Assembly: GCA_902494245.1 (NCBI GenBank)
Contig: CABUSR010000009.1
Coordinates: 1 to 57,116, forward strand
DNA: 57,116 bases
Reading direction: 5' to 3'
DNA from: an uncultured Collinsella sp.
Lineage (GTDB): Bacteria > Actinomycetota > Coriobacteriia > Coriobacteriales > Coriobacteriaceae
Shown here piece after piece: positions 24,436-32,166 of the stretch. Positions within the stretch are counted from its first letter, which is position 1, and each line of letters opens with the position of its first letter. A program made the position numbers and the translations under genes. Below the pieces are notes generated by a model, which worked only from the letters and a program-made list of their open reading frames with translations, had not been told where the DNA came from and did not search any database.

Positions 24436-24730
24436 CGTCGTAATACTCGAAAGCGCACAATATGAATACGAGGCTATTGTCAGATACCTTGCTCAAATCC
24501 TTATGAACCCACGTGCAGCAGGCAATTTTGCTGCTGAGTTTGAATATCAGCTTGATCTGCTTCGCGAGCAGCCACTCCTACGGCCCCTCTCCCACATACG
24601 AGAGCTGGCGGCACGCAATTATCGATCGTTTACCGTCAACAAATACGTGTGTCTTTACAAGTTTGAGCGCGATACGATCTATATCGCCCATGTCTTTCAT
24701 CAGTCACAGGACTACGGCCGCCTGGTCTAG
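24425..24730 (+). CDS. RelE/ParE-family toxin
   Basis: This 101-aa protein of the type II toxin superfamily has an N-terminal helical hairpin (YEYEAIVRYLAQILMNPRAAGNFAAEFEYQLDLL), then the strand-rich part with YRSFTVNKYVCLYKFERDTIYIAHVFHQSQDY. The C-terminal HxxxDY-like end fits RelE/ParE. Either mRNA cleavage or gyrase inhibition is possible. It is coupled to the antitoxin gene. Confidence 0.82.
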   Translation: MAYNVVILESAQYEYEAIVRYLAQILMNPRAAGNFAAEFEYQLDLLREQPLLRPLSHIRELAARNYRSFTVNKYVCLYKFERDTIYIAHVFHQSQDYGRLV

Positions 24731-24771
24731 CCAACAAACTGAATACTTGGTCCGATCTCCCGCAGCGATAG

Positions 24772-25536
24772 CTAGCAAATGATCTGCGTGTGCTCCTCGA
24801 TGGCGGCGCGGTCCTCAGCGGCGATACCCGGTTCGCACACCACGGCGTCCAAGCTGTCCAGGCGGCAGAAGGTGTAGAAGTCGCGCTTGCCGATTTTACT
24901 GGAATCGGCGATCAAGTAGCGCGAGTCTGCCTTGCTAAAGGCGAGCTGCTGGATGCGGCCCTCTTCCATGTTAGACGTAGACACGTCGCCGTCCAGAATG
25001 CCGTTGGCGCCGATAAACGCCGCATCGATGCCCAGCGCACGCAGGGTATCCTCGGCCGTTGGTCCCACAAAAGCTGCGGTGCGGCGACGGTACATACCGC
25101 CCACGAGGCACAGGTCGCAGTCTTCGCGCGCCTCGAGCAGGTTAAACACCGAAAGCGAATTAGTCACGATGCGCAGGCGGCACGCCGGCAGCATCGAGGC
25201 CATCTGCTCAACCGTAGTGCCCGTACCCAAAAAGATGGTCGAGCCCTCCTCGATGAGCTCAACGGCGCGGCGCGCGATCTGCAGCTTTTCCTCGGCATGC
25301 TTCGTGCGCTTTTCGCTGTGCGAATACTCATGGCGCAACATAGCGTGGGGACGTCCCTGTGCACTACGGGCGCCGCCGTGCACGCGCTCGATCTCGCCCA
25401 GGCTCGCAAGTTCCTCAAGGTCGCGGCGAATCGTCATATCCGAGACACCCAGCGCATCCGAAATCTCCTTGACCGAGACCGTGCCCTGCTCTTCGAGCAG
25501 CTGACGAACCTTATCCTGTCGCTCTGCCTTAATCAC
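24772..25536 (-). CDS. DeoR-family transcriptional regulator (LacR-like)
   Basis: This 254-aa protein has an N-terminal DeoR winged helix (ERQDKVRQLLEEQG... VSDMTIRRDLEEL) and a C-terminal sugar-phosphate sensor domain of the isomerase-like DeoR class (LGTGTTVEQMA, ADSSKIGKRDFYTF). I choose the GTG at 25536, with GAGGA upstream, over the ATG at 25557. A GAACA-type direct repeat 36 bp upstream matches sites before lacA, lacF and lac module 2, so I infer it controls the lactose/tagatose genes and itself, sensing a phosphorylated sugar such as tagatose-6-P. Confidence 0.85.
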   Translation of the reverse strand: MIKAERQDKVRQLLEEQGTVSVKEISDALGVSDMTIRRDLEELASLGEIERVHGGARSAQGRPHAMLRHEYSHSEKRTKHAEEKLQIARRAVELIEEGSTIFLGTGTTVEQMASMLPACRLRIVTNSLSVFNLLEAREDCDLCLVGGMYRRRTAAFVGPTAEDTLRALGIDAAFIGANGILDGDVSTSNMEEGRIQQLAFSKADSRYLIADSSKIGKRDFYTFCRLDSLDAVVCEPGIAAEDRAAIEEHTQIIC

Positions 25537-25571
25537 GATGAATCCTCGCCGTTCCACGCTCGCGTCAATTC

Positions 25572-25586
25572 AAACAGTAACGAACA
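25572..25586. promoter_or_regulatory. AAACA-N5-GAACA direct repeat between DeoR gene and galM
   Basis: This 10-bp-period repeat has the same form as 5513-5527 (lacF) and 3589-3603 (lacA). Confidence 0.55.
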
Positions 25587-25740
25587 AATTGTATCAGACC
25601 CGGGCGTGTCAAAAATGAACGCCCGTACAGCTCAATCATCACTTTTTTGAGAAAAATACCCCCTGCTTTAGTGGGGTGTAGTGATAATCTCGCCTGTTCG
25701 CGCTACAGTTTGTCGGAAATACCTCGATGTTAGGAACCAA

Positions 25741-26793
25741 ATGATCACTTCCGAGCTTTTCGGCACCGCGCCGTGCGGTACCCCCGTTCATCGTTACACC
25801 CTCAACGGGCCCGAGATCTGCGTTCGCATTATGGACTTTGGCGCCACCGTGCTGGGCATCGACGTGCCCGACATCCCCGGCAACGTGCGCGATGTGGTGC
25901 TGGGCTTCGATAAGCTCGAGGATTACTTTGACAACCCCGCCTGCTTTGGCGCGACCATCGGCCCCGTGGCCAACCGCACTGCGGGTGCCACGATCACCAT
26001 CGCCGGCACGGACTGGCATATGCCGGCCAACGAGGGCGTCAACAACCTGCACAGCGACCTTGAGCACGGCCTGCACAAGCGCGTGTGGGACGTTGAGCTC
26101 GACGAGGTCCACAATGCCGTGCGCATGACCACCTCGCTTGAGGACGGTGAGCTGGGTCTTCCCGGCAACCGCACCTTTACGGCCGTGTTTACCGTGACGC
26201 GCACCGGCTGCTTCCGTATCGAATACGGCTGCGAGAGCGACCGCGCCACCTACGTGGCCATGACCAACCACACGTACTTTAACCTTGCCGGCCATAACGC
26301 CGGAATGGACTGTGAGCACTTCTTTGTTGCTAACGCTGCCCACTACCTGCCCATCAACGAGCAGAACATCCCCACCGGCGAGATTGCTCCGGTCGAGGGC
26401 ACGCCGTTTGACTTCCGTGAGCTGCGCCCCATCGCGCCTGGCATGGAGGCCGACGATCCGCAGATTAAGCAGGCACGCGGCTACGACCACTGCCTGTGCA
26501 TCGATGACTATCAATACGGTCGCAACCTGCGCCGCGCCCTGCATGTCGAGGAGATGTGGACCGGCCGCGAGCTGGACTACTACACCACCGCCCCGGGCGT
26601 GCAGCTCTACACTGGCAATTGGCTGGGCGACGAGCACGCCAAGGACGATGCCAACTATAGCTGGGGCGCCGGCTTTGCCCTCGAGGCAGAGATGTACCCC
26701 GACACGCCGCACCAGCCGCTGTTCCCGCAGGGCATTGTGGGCCCGGGTCACCCATACAGCAATGTGATCGAATACCACTTTATGAGGCACTAG
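25741..26793 (+). CDS. galM: Aldose 1-epimerase (mutarotase)
   Basis: This 350-aa enzyme interconverts alpha and beta anomers of galactose or glucose. The family residues are visible: GPVANR (75-80), His104 in NNLHSD, His177 in NHTYFN and the C-terminal catalytic Glu at about 315 (FALEAEMYPD). The ATG at 25741 follows TTAGGA; an ATG 60 nt upstream lacks a site. It is divergent from the DeoR-type gene and likely coregulated. It differs from the LacX epimerases. Confidence 0.9.
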   Translation: MITSELFGTAPCGTPVHRYTLNGPEICVRIMDFGATVLGIDVPDIPGNVRDVVLGFDKLEDYFDNPACFGATIGPVANRTAGATITIAGTDWHMPANEGVNNLHSDLEHGLHKRVWDVELDEVHNAVRMTTSLEDGELGLPGNRTFTAVFTVTRTGCFRIEYGCESDRATYVAMTNHTYFNLAGHNAGMDCEHFFVANAAHYLPINEQNIPTGEIAPVEGTPFDFRELRPIAPGMEADDPQIKQARGYDHCLCIDDYQYGRNLRRALHVEEMWTGRELDYYTTAPGVQLYTGNWLGDEHAKDDANYSWGAGFALEAEMYPDTPHQPLFPQGIVGPGHPYSNVIEYHFMRH

Positions 26794-26820
26794 GCCCACA
26801 ACGCGACATATTGCACAGCA

Positions 26821-26857
26821 ACGCCCGCCGGCACCACCGCCGACGGGCGTTTTTTTC
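26821..26857 (+). terminator. Terminator of galM
   Basis: The stem ACGCCCG..GGC / GCC..CGGGCGT is followed by seven T residues. Confidence 0.85.
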
Positions 26858-26907
26858 ATCTTTTGGGCTCAATTTCGCTGTGACTGTATGAGCGACATAT
26901 CAAAACT

Positions 26908-27047
26908 ATGCCCATTTACTACGTTTAGCCCGGGATGCTCGACCATGCACCGGTTTTTGCTAAATTCGCGAGCCGCCTACCTGAGGTTTTGTTTTTCTCA
27001 AATTCGACATGCTCGGCGATAGCCGATCAAACGTAGTAAATGGGCAT
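26908..27047. repeat. Long intergenic palindrome with ATGCCCATTTACTACGTTT arms
   Basis: Perfect 19-bp arms at 26908-26926 and 27029-27047 enclose about 100 nt with A/T-rich, partly self-complementary content. It fills the gap between galM and the orphan IIB gene. A single copy is seen in this window. Confidence 0.75.
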
Positions 27048-27120
27048 TGTTTTTGACAGGCAGCATCGCACGCGTCCCTCGCAAGGGCAAAATGATTCGT
27101 TTTTCTCCGTCCCCAAGGGA

Positions 27121-27606
27121 TCAGTTGAACAGATTGCCGATGGGGTCGGGATTGGAGCTGGGGAGATAGCGGATTTCTAGTTCTATGCCGAGCTTTTGCA
27201 GCTCTTTGAAGGCGGCGACATCTTCGCCGTCTACGGCGACTGCGGGCGTTATAGGGTGCTTGCCCTCCCCTGCCTGCATATGGCCAATGCTGATCTTGGT
27301 GATCGGCACGCCACCCTTAACCAGCGCGAGTGCATCGGCGGGTGAGGCCACCATGATCAGAATCAATTGGCGCGGCGTTGCGGTATGAATGATGTCGATG
27401 GCCCTTTGCACCGAGAAAAACCGTGTCCACACGCCCTCGGGCACCGCGACCCTCATAGGCGCCCACTTGCGCGAATCCGCCGCAATCTCGTCGTTAACGA
27501 TCAGGACGAGGTTGGAACCAACCGCCTCATTCCACAGCTCAACGTCTTGCCCGTAAATAAACCGATCATCGATGCGCGTGAGAAGAATCTTGGGTTGAAT
27601 CATCAC
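27121..27606 (-). CDS. Orphan mannose-family PTS IIB-like protein lacking the phospho-histidine
   Basis: This 161-aa protein is clearly homologous to the IIB at 37616-38098 over its length. The phosphorylation loop, RIDNRLVHGQV in that functional copy, reads RIDDRFIYGQD here, so the catalytic His is Tyr (residue 18). No IIA, IIC or IID lies nearby. It cannot phosphorylate sugar in the normal way; it may be a sensor/regulator or a decaying gene. The ribosome site is weak (GGGG). Confidence 0.8.
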   Translation of the reverse strand: MMIQPKILLTRIDDRFIYGQDVELWNEAVGSNLVLIVNDEIAADSRKWAPMRVAVPEGVWTRFFSVQRAIDIIHTATPRQLILIMVASPADALALVKGGVPITKISIGHMQAGEGKHPITPAVAVDGEDVAAFKELQKLGIELEIRYLPSSNPDPIGNLFN

Positions 27607-27760
27607 TGCCCCATTCTGCTTGAGACCCGTAAGAGCAAGACATCACGTCTCCAATATTAGTGCATTTAAAGTGAGAAAAGCCGTCAGAACACTTGCGCGG
27701 ATGTGCGATGTCCCGTATCATAGACAGCCGTTGACGCCTCAGTTGCGTCACCACATGGCC

Positions 27761-27836
27761 GCCAGCGTAGCTCAGTTGGTAGAGCACCGCTCTCGTAAAG
27801 CGGGGGTCACCGGTTCGAGCCCGGTCGCTGGCTCCA
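27761..27836 (+). tRNA. tRNA-Thr (anticodon CGT)
   Basis: A full cloverleaf is present: acceptor GCCAGCG/CGCTGGC, D-arm with TAGCTCAGTTGGTAGAGCA, anticodon stem CCGCT/AGCGG with CGT at 27794-27796, T-arm ACCGG-TTCGAGC-CCGGT, and an encoded CCA. Confidence 0.95.
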
Positions 27837-27847
27837 TTGCACAAGAT

Positions 27848-27871
27848 AGCCGCCTTCGGGCGGCTTTTTTT
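27848..27871 (+). terminator. Terminator after tRNA-Thr
   Basis: GCCGCC-TTCG-GGCGGC followed by seven T residues. Confidence 0.85.
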
Positions 27872-27949
27872 GTTACCGATTTCAGGCGCACATCCGCCGG
27901 AATTCGCCCACTCGGTGGACTTCGGGTTTAATGCTTAGGGGCGGGGATT

Positions 27950-28288
27950 TACCAAAGTGAAATTTTAATGAAAAGAAACCCAGCTGCAACAATTGCCATG
28001 GCGAGGGCTCGAATTGGCCATATAGATCTAAAATAGTCACGATACCTTCTCTTTTGCTGGAACGATATATCTATACAAGGTTGTGAGCGGAAAACAAAAA
28101 TACGTCGATTGCTATCCGACGAACGGGTCTGGAATTGCATTCACCGGCATTTCGGGGCAGATTGATACACATGTACGAAAGGGAACCTATGTGGTGCGTT
28201 GGGTTGGAGCTGCTGCGGGCCCGATATGGCTTGCGGTCTTGCGCCCCGATGTCCAAATAGGTTTCTCTCTCTAGACGGGAAGTTGCTC
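27950..28288. other. Low-confidence region after tRNA-Thr
   Basis: No gene can be supported with confidence. A 63-codon minus-strand frame (27949-28140) ends in a hydrophobic TM-like stretch, and a 63-codon plus-strand frame with a GTG start (28083-28274) overlaps it. Base composition is richer in A/T than the neighbours, which fits acquired or decaying DNA beside a tRNA. Confidence 0.4.
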
Positions 28289-28654
28289 ATGGACGCCATA
28301 TATGACGGAGATGACTGGGTCGATCATTATACTTGGCGCCTAGTCGGCTCGGATGACAATGGGGATGTGGTGTTTGATGGACTATGTCCAAAGCATCTCC
28401 ATCCTTTTGTCTCGTCGTTAATTGAGAGTTCTGCTCGTGTTGCCCCCTACAGCTCGGCATCGCTTCATGATACGGACGTTTTGAAGACCATAAGGGAATC
28501 AATTGACGATGGCACGATGAGCGGCCCGCTGTTTTCTCGGCTTGTGGGGCTAGATGAGATTGGCTCGAAACGACTGCTTGCGGGCGAAAAAGTGGAACTC
28601 ACTTATCGGTCGATGATTTCAATCCTGCGGCTAGCCGATGTTCTTCGCAAATAA
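28289..28654 (+). CDS. Hypothetical protein
   Basis: This 121-aa protein starts at the ATG 28289 (GGGAAG upstream). It is acidic, with an N-terminal beta-rich part (WVDHYTWRLVGSDDNGDVVFDGL) and a helical C-terminus. It is not recognised. It lies alone between tRNA-Thr and a converging operon, in DNA of lower GC than the surroundings, so horizontal acquisition is plausible. Confidence 0.55.
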   Translation: MDAIYDGDDWVDHYTWRLVGSDDNGDVVFDGLCPKHLHPFVSSLIESSARVAPYSSASLHDTDVLKTIRESIDDGTMSGPLFSRLVGLDEIGSKRLLAGEKVELTYRSMISILRLADVLRK

Positions 28655-28691
28655 ATCCAAGCAAAACGCCGCCGGCAACTCCCCTACTCAA

Positions 28692-28743
28692 CAAAAAAGC
28701 CCCGCCAACCGCAATCCCCAAGGGAACCGCGATTAACGGGGCT
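28692..28743 (-). terminator. Terminator of the 28802 gene
   Basis: The AGCCCCG/CGGGGCT outer stem with an inner CCGC/GCGG pairing is followed by six T residues on the minus strand. Confidence 0.75.
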
Positions 28744-28801
28744 CAAGCGCGCTCCTCAATGGAATCACGTCATCAGACGAGCAGCTCAGCCGAGCAGTGC
28801 G

Positions 28802-29275
28802 CTACTCCTCCCAGTAAGCGTCTGCAAGCAGCTTAAAGCAGATCTTCTTGACCGGCTGTGCGCCATCGCCCGGGAACTCGAGCGTGGGCATGTGAGGCTC
28901 GCCGGCAACAAACAGCGCGAACTTGTCGTCGGCAAGATCGCCGGCGATCGAAGCGTCGGAATCGACCAGATCGTAGTCGTCCTTCTCGTCAAACTCCTGA
29001 ACCAACGTCAGGCTGCCCGTGGCAACCTTAAAGGCCTCGCGACCCTCGACATCGATCTGCAGGTCGTGATAGCGCTGATGCGTCTCATAGTGAGCCTCGG
29101 CCTCGGGACGCGTCGTGGGAGCCATGACGTTCGCAAAGACCTTGTCACCCAGAATCGGATGGCTGCCGACCTCGAGCTGCGCCGGGTCGTTCTCCTCGAG
29201 CCAGTCGATCAGCACGTCGAGGCCCTTGAGCATTCCGCGATACTCCTCGATATCGCCCAATGCACCGTAAATCAT
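28802..29275 (-). CDS. YhcH/YjgK/YiaL (DUF386) family protein
   Basis: This 157-aa cupin-like protein belongs to the family that includes the sialic-acid anomerase NanQ and the EbgC-type beta-galactosidase subunit. Visible family segments are THQRYHDLQIDVEG (about 65-78) and the C-terminal PHMP...VKKICFK. GAGGGG precedes the ATG. Placed at the end of the galactosamine cluster, it may act on anomers of amino sugars or phospho-sugars. Confidence 0.85.
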   Translation of the reverse strand: MIYGALGDIEEYRGMLKGLDVLIDWLEENDPAQLEVGSHPILGDKVFANVMAPTTRPEAEAHYETHQRYHDLQIDVEGREAFKVATGSLTLVQEFDEKDDYDLVDSDASIAGDLADDKFALFVAGEPHMPTLEFPGDGAQPVKKICFKLLADAYWEE

Positions 29276-29307
29276 CTAAATCCCCTCTCGGATCGTTTCC
29301 TTGGCGG

Positions 29308-29442
29308 CTACTCGGCAAACGCATTACCAAAGCTGTTGCCGCCCACATACGTCTCGACCAGGGTAAGGTCGGGACTGAACACGACAAAGTCGGAGTCGTG
29401 CCCCGGCATAATGCTACTGCACTTGTCGTCGACATGAGCTAG
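29308..29442 (-). pseudogene. 3' remnant of a nagA-like gene
   Basis: The minus-strand frame ending at the TAG 29308 encodes about 44 residues that match the C-terminus of the intact NagA at 32167-33336; I count 30 of the last 39 identical (for example SIMPG, DFVVF, LTLVETYVGG, GNAF). No start or upstream sequence remains; it begins directly after lacC. This suggests deletion or recombination in a duplicated nagA region. Confidence 0.75.
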
Positions 29443-29472
29443 CAAGCGATGCCGGGGCCGCAGCACAAGCTC

Positions 29473-30408
29473 CTACAGCTCGGTCACGACAACGCCGTTG
29501 TAAACCTCGTCCCAACGGTCCATGACCAGATGGCCGGTCATGGGATCCATGGCATTGAGCTTGCCGCAGGTGTTGGCGGTACGCAGCACCGTCTCGTCGT
29601 CCGCGCCAGCAGCAATGGCATGCGCGAAGCCAGCGATAGTGGAGTCACCAGAGCCCGTGGCGTTAACGGCAGGGATATCGGGCGTCTTTGCGCGGAACGC
29701 ACGGCCATTGTGGAAGCCAACGGAGCCGGCAGCGCCCATGGACACGACGACCCAGGGGATATCGGAGAAGCGGGCATCAGAGGCGAGCGCGGCGCGGAGC
29801 TCGTCCACATCGTCGGTGGTAAAGCTCGTACCCAAAAGGCCGTTGATCTCGGTCAGGTTAGGCTTGACCAGCTCGGGCTTAATTTCGGACTTAAGGGCGG
29901 CCTCAAGCGAAGCACCCGAGGTATCGAGCAGCACCTTGGCGCCGGCGTTCTCGGCAATGCCCGTGATCTTGGCATAGTAGTCCGCCTCGACGCCGCGGGG
30001 CAACGAACCCGAGATGGTGACGACGTCGGCCTTGCTCGCAAGCTCGGCGAACTTTGCGGTAAAGGCATCGAGCTCCTCGGGGGCAATCGTCGGGCCGCTC
30101 TCGAGCAGCTCGGTCTGGTTGCCGGCATGAAGGATATTGAGGCAGATGCGGGTCTCGCCCTTGATGGGCACAAAATCATTCTTAATGCCGTTGGCATCCA
30201 TGAGCTCTTCCATATAGGCGCCCATATGACCACCAAGCAGGCCGGTTGCCACAACGTCGTCGCCCAGCTGGCCCAGGACGCGGGCAACGTTAAGGCCCTT
30301 GCCGCCGGCGGTCTTTTCGGGTGTCACGCGGTTGACGTCGTCGATGACGAGTTCATCGAGCTGATAGCGCGTATCGACAGACGGGTTCATCGTAACGGTG
30401 AGGATCAT
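29473..30408 (-). CDS. lacC: Tagatose-6-phosphate kinase LacC (copy 2)
   Basis: This 311-aa PfkB kinase is collinear with copy 1 at 216-1151. It keeps GGKGLN (35-40) and GSGD (252-255). The start has AAGGAG. It follows lacX copy 2 by 59 nt. In this cluster the tagatose-6-P would come from GalNAc or galactosamine via NagA and AgaS, so this copy probably serves amino-sugar breakdown. Confidence 0.9.
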   Translation of the reverse strand: MILTVTMNPSVDTRYQLDELVIDDVNRVTPEKTAGGKGLNVARVLGQLGDDVVATGLLGGHMGAYMEELMDANGIKNDFVPIKGETRICLNILHAGNQTELLESGPTIAPEELDAFTAKFAELASKADVVTISGSLPRGVEADYYAKITGIAENAGAKVLLDTSGASLEAALKSEIKPELVKPNLTEINGLLGTSFTTDDVDELRAALASDARFSDIPWVVVSMGAAGSVGFHNGRAFRAKTPDIPAVNATGSGDSTIAGFAHAIAAGADDETVLRTANTCGKLNAMDPMTGHLVMDRWDEVYNGVVVTEL

Positions 30409-30467
30409 TTTTAGCTCCTTATCTCGCAGGCTCCTTGTGCCTCGCGATACGAGTCGACAAAACGGAA

Positions 30468-31349
30468 TTACAGGATCTCAATCGTGAACGAGCGCACGAT
30501 GGTTTCTTTGGGCTTGGCGATAAGGCAGCCGCGCTTATGCTCAAGCACATCGTCCTCATCGGAACAGGTCGAAAGACCGCCCCAAGGCTCAACCGCCACA
30601 AAATCGCCCTCGGGCTTGCTCCACACAATGAGATATGGGAAGCCCTCAAAGCTCAGGCGGACGCCCTTGTCCTCGCCCTTTTTGGAAAGCGTGACCTGAC
30701 GGCTCTCGAGCACGTCAAAGATGGTCTCCGCAAAATCGAAGAGCTCATGTGACAGAGGCAGCGTCTTTCCCACCATGGGGTTCTTGGAGCGGTTTGCCAC
30801 GTCAATCAAGCCAGTCGAAGGGACAGCGGTGCAAAGCTCCGCAGCCTCGTCTTTCTCAAAGCGCAACTCGTAGTCCGTATAGGCCTCGCCCTCATCGAGC
30901 GGACACCTAAAGCCGGGATGACCGCCGATAAAGAACGGCATGTCCTCGATACCCTCGTTGGTAACCTCATAGGCGACACGCACGGCGGCGTCCTCAAGCG
31001 TATAACGAGCGACAAGCTTAAACGGGTACGGATAATCGCTCAGCAGCGCGGCGTTATCCTCCGAAGCCAGGCACATCGCCAGCTCGTTCTCGTCTTGGCT
31101 CAGCAGCTTCCACTCCTGTTTGCGCGCAAACCCGTGGCGAGCGAGCTTCACGTGATGCCCGGCAAACGTCATGGCATTGTTGTCGCGCAAGCCTCCGCAA
31201 ATCGGAAAGCAGACCGGCGCCTGACCAGACCACACCGCGGGATCACCCTGCCACAAATACTCACGACCGTCAGCCTCAATCGAGGTAAACGAGCCGCCGG
31301 CCGTGGACACCTTAATAGAAATCGAATCGTTGGAGAGAGCGTATTCCAT
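30468..31349 (-). CDS. lacX: Aldose 1-epimerase family protein LacX (copy 2)
   Basis: This 293-aa protein starts at the ATG 31349 (AAAGGATGGACA upstream), rejecting a 57-codon extension into the divergent promoter region. It keeps the same conserved His and Glu positions as copy 1 (HGF at about 71-74, GGHPGF, AVEPWGG). It is cotranscribed with lacC copy 2 and divergent from the flavodoxin gene. Confidence 0.85.
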   Translation of the reverse strand: MEYALSNDSISIKVSTAGGSFTSIEADGREYLWQGDPAVWSGQAPVCFPICGGLRDNNAMTFAGHHVKLARHGFARKQEWKLLSQDENELAMCLASEDNAALLSDYPYPFKLVARYTLEDAAVRVAYEVTNEGIEDMPFFIGGHPGFRCPLDEGEAYTDYELRFEKDEAAELCTAVPSTGLIDVANRSKNPMVGKTLPLSHELFDFAETIFDVLESRQVTLSKKGEDKGVRLSFEGFPYLIVWSKPEGDFVAVEPWGGLSTCSDEDDVLEHKRGCLIAKPKETIVRSFTIEIL

Positions 31350-31506
31350 TGTCCATCCTTTCGAACAACTGCTTTTTTGCTCGCAAGAACCCGTCTCGGC
31401 CCTGACCAAAGGACAAACCCGCACGTTCATCGATGCGTCCGGTATCCCAGCCATGCAACGGGGTACCATACAGACATTGACGTCATTACAGCTGAAAGGC
31501 CTTCTT

Positions 31507-32091
31507 ATGCGAACCATCATCCTCTACGCCTCGCGCCACCACGGCAATACGAAAAAGCTCGTGGACGCCATCGTCGAGGCACACCCCGAGATCGATACCC
31601 TCGACGTCAAGGCGCTCGGTAAAAACGAGTATCCCAACCTGCACGAATACCATCTAATCGGCGTCGCCACGGGCATCTATTACTCCGAGATCGACAAGGA
31701 CATGGCACGCGTGCTCACTAACGTGCTGCAGCCGCAGGACAAGGTGTTTGGCCTTATGACCTACGGTGGCAAAAACAAGTGGTACGGCAAGGATATCGAT
31801 GGCATCTGCCGCATGAGGCAGGCCATCTTTATGGGTGTCTACGGCTGCCCCGGCTTTGATACGTGGGGGCCGTTCAAACTCGCCGGCGGCGTCCAAAAGG
31901 GACACCCGACCGCTGAGGAAATTAAGGGCGCCGTCGACTTCTTCGATAAGATCGAAGACGAGTATGGCGACATCATCGTCGAAGAGTACGCCAAGCGCGA
32001 AAAGCGCCTAGCATACGAGAAGGAGCATCCTGCAGGAGGTCTTGTGGCCGGCGTCAAGCGCACGGCAAAGAAGATCGCTAACAAGCTGTAA
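31507..32091 (+). CDS. Flavodoxin-domain protein
   Basis: This 194-aa protein begins with the FMN phosphate-binding loop YASRHHGNTKK (about 7-17) and has the rest of a flavodoxin fold, with TYGGKNKWYG near residue 85. The C-terminal 30 residues are basic. AAAGG precedes the ATG at 31507. It is a low-potential electron carrier or flavodoxin-like oxidoreductase; the partner is unknown. It is the only plus-strand gene in the aga cluster. Confidence 0.85.
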   Translation: MRTIILYASRHHGNTKKLVDAIVEAHPEIDTLDVKALGKNEYPNLHEYHLIGVATGIYYSEIDKDMARVLTNVLQPQDKVFGLMTYGGKNKWYGKDIDGICRMRQAIFMGVYGCPGFDTWGPFKLAGGVQKGHPTAEEIKGAVDFFDKIEDEYGDIIVEEYAKREKRLAYEKEHPAGGLVAGVKRTAKKIANKL

Positions 32092-32121
32092 CTGTAAAGG
32101 TGCTTTTGAGCGTTTAACCCA

Positions 32122-32161
32122 TACGGCGGGTCCGAGCAGATTCGGGCCCGCCGTCTTTTTC
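32122..32161 (+). terminator. Terminator of the flavodoxin gene
   Basis: The stem ACGGCGGG..CCGA / TCGG..CCCGCCGT is followed by CTTTTT. Confidence 0.8.
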
Positions 32162-32166
32162 TATCG

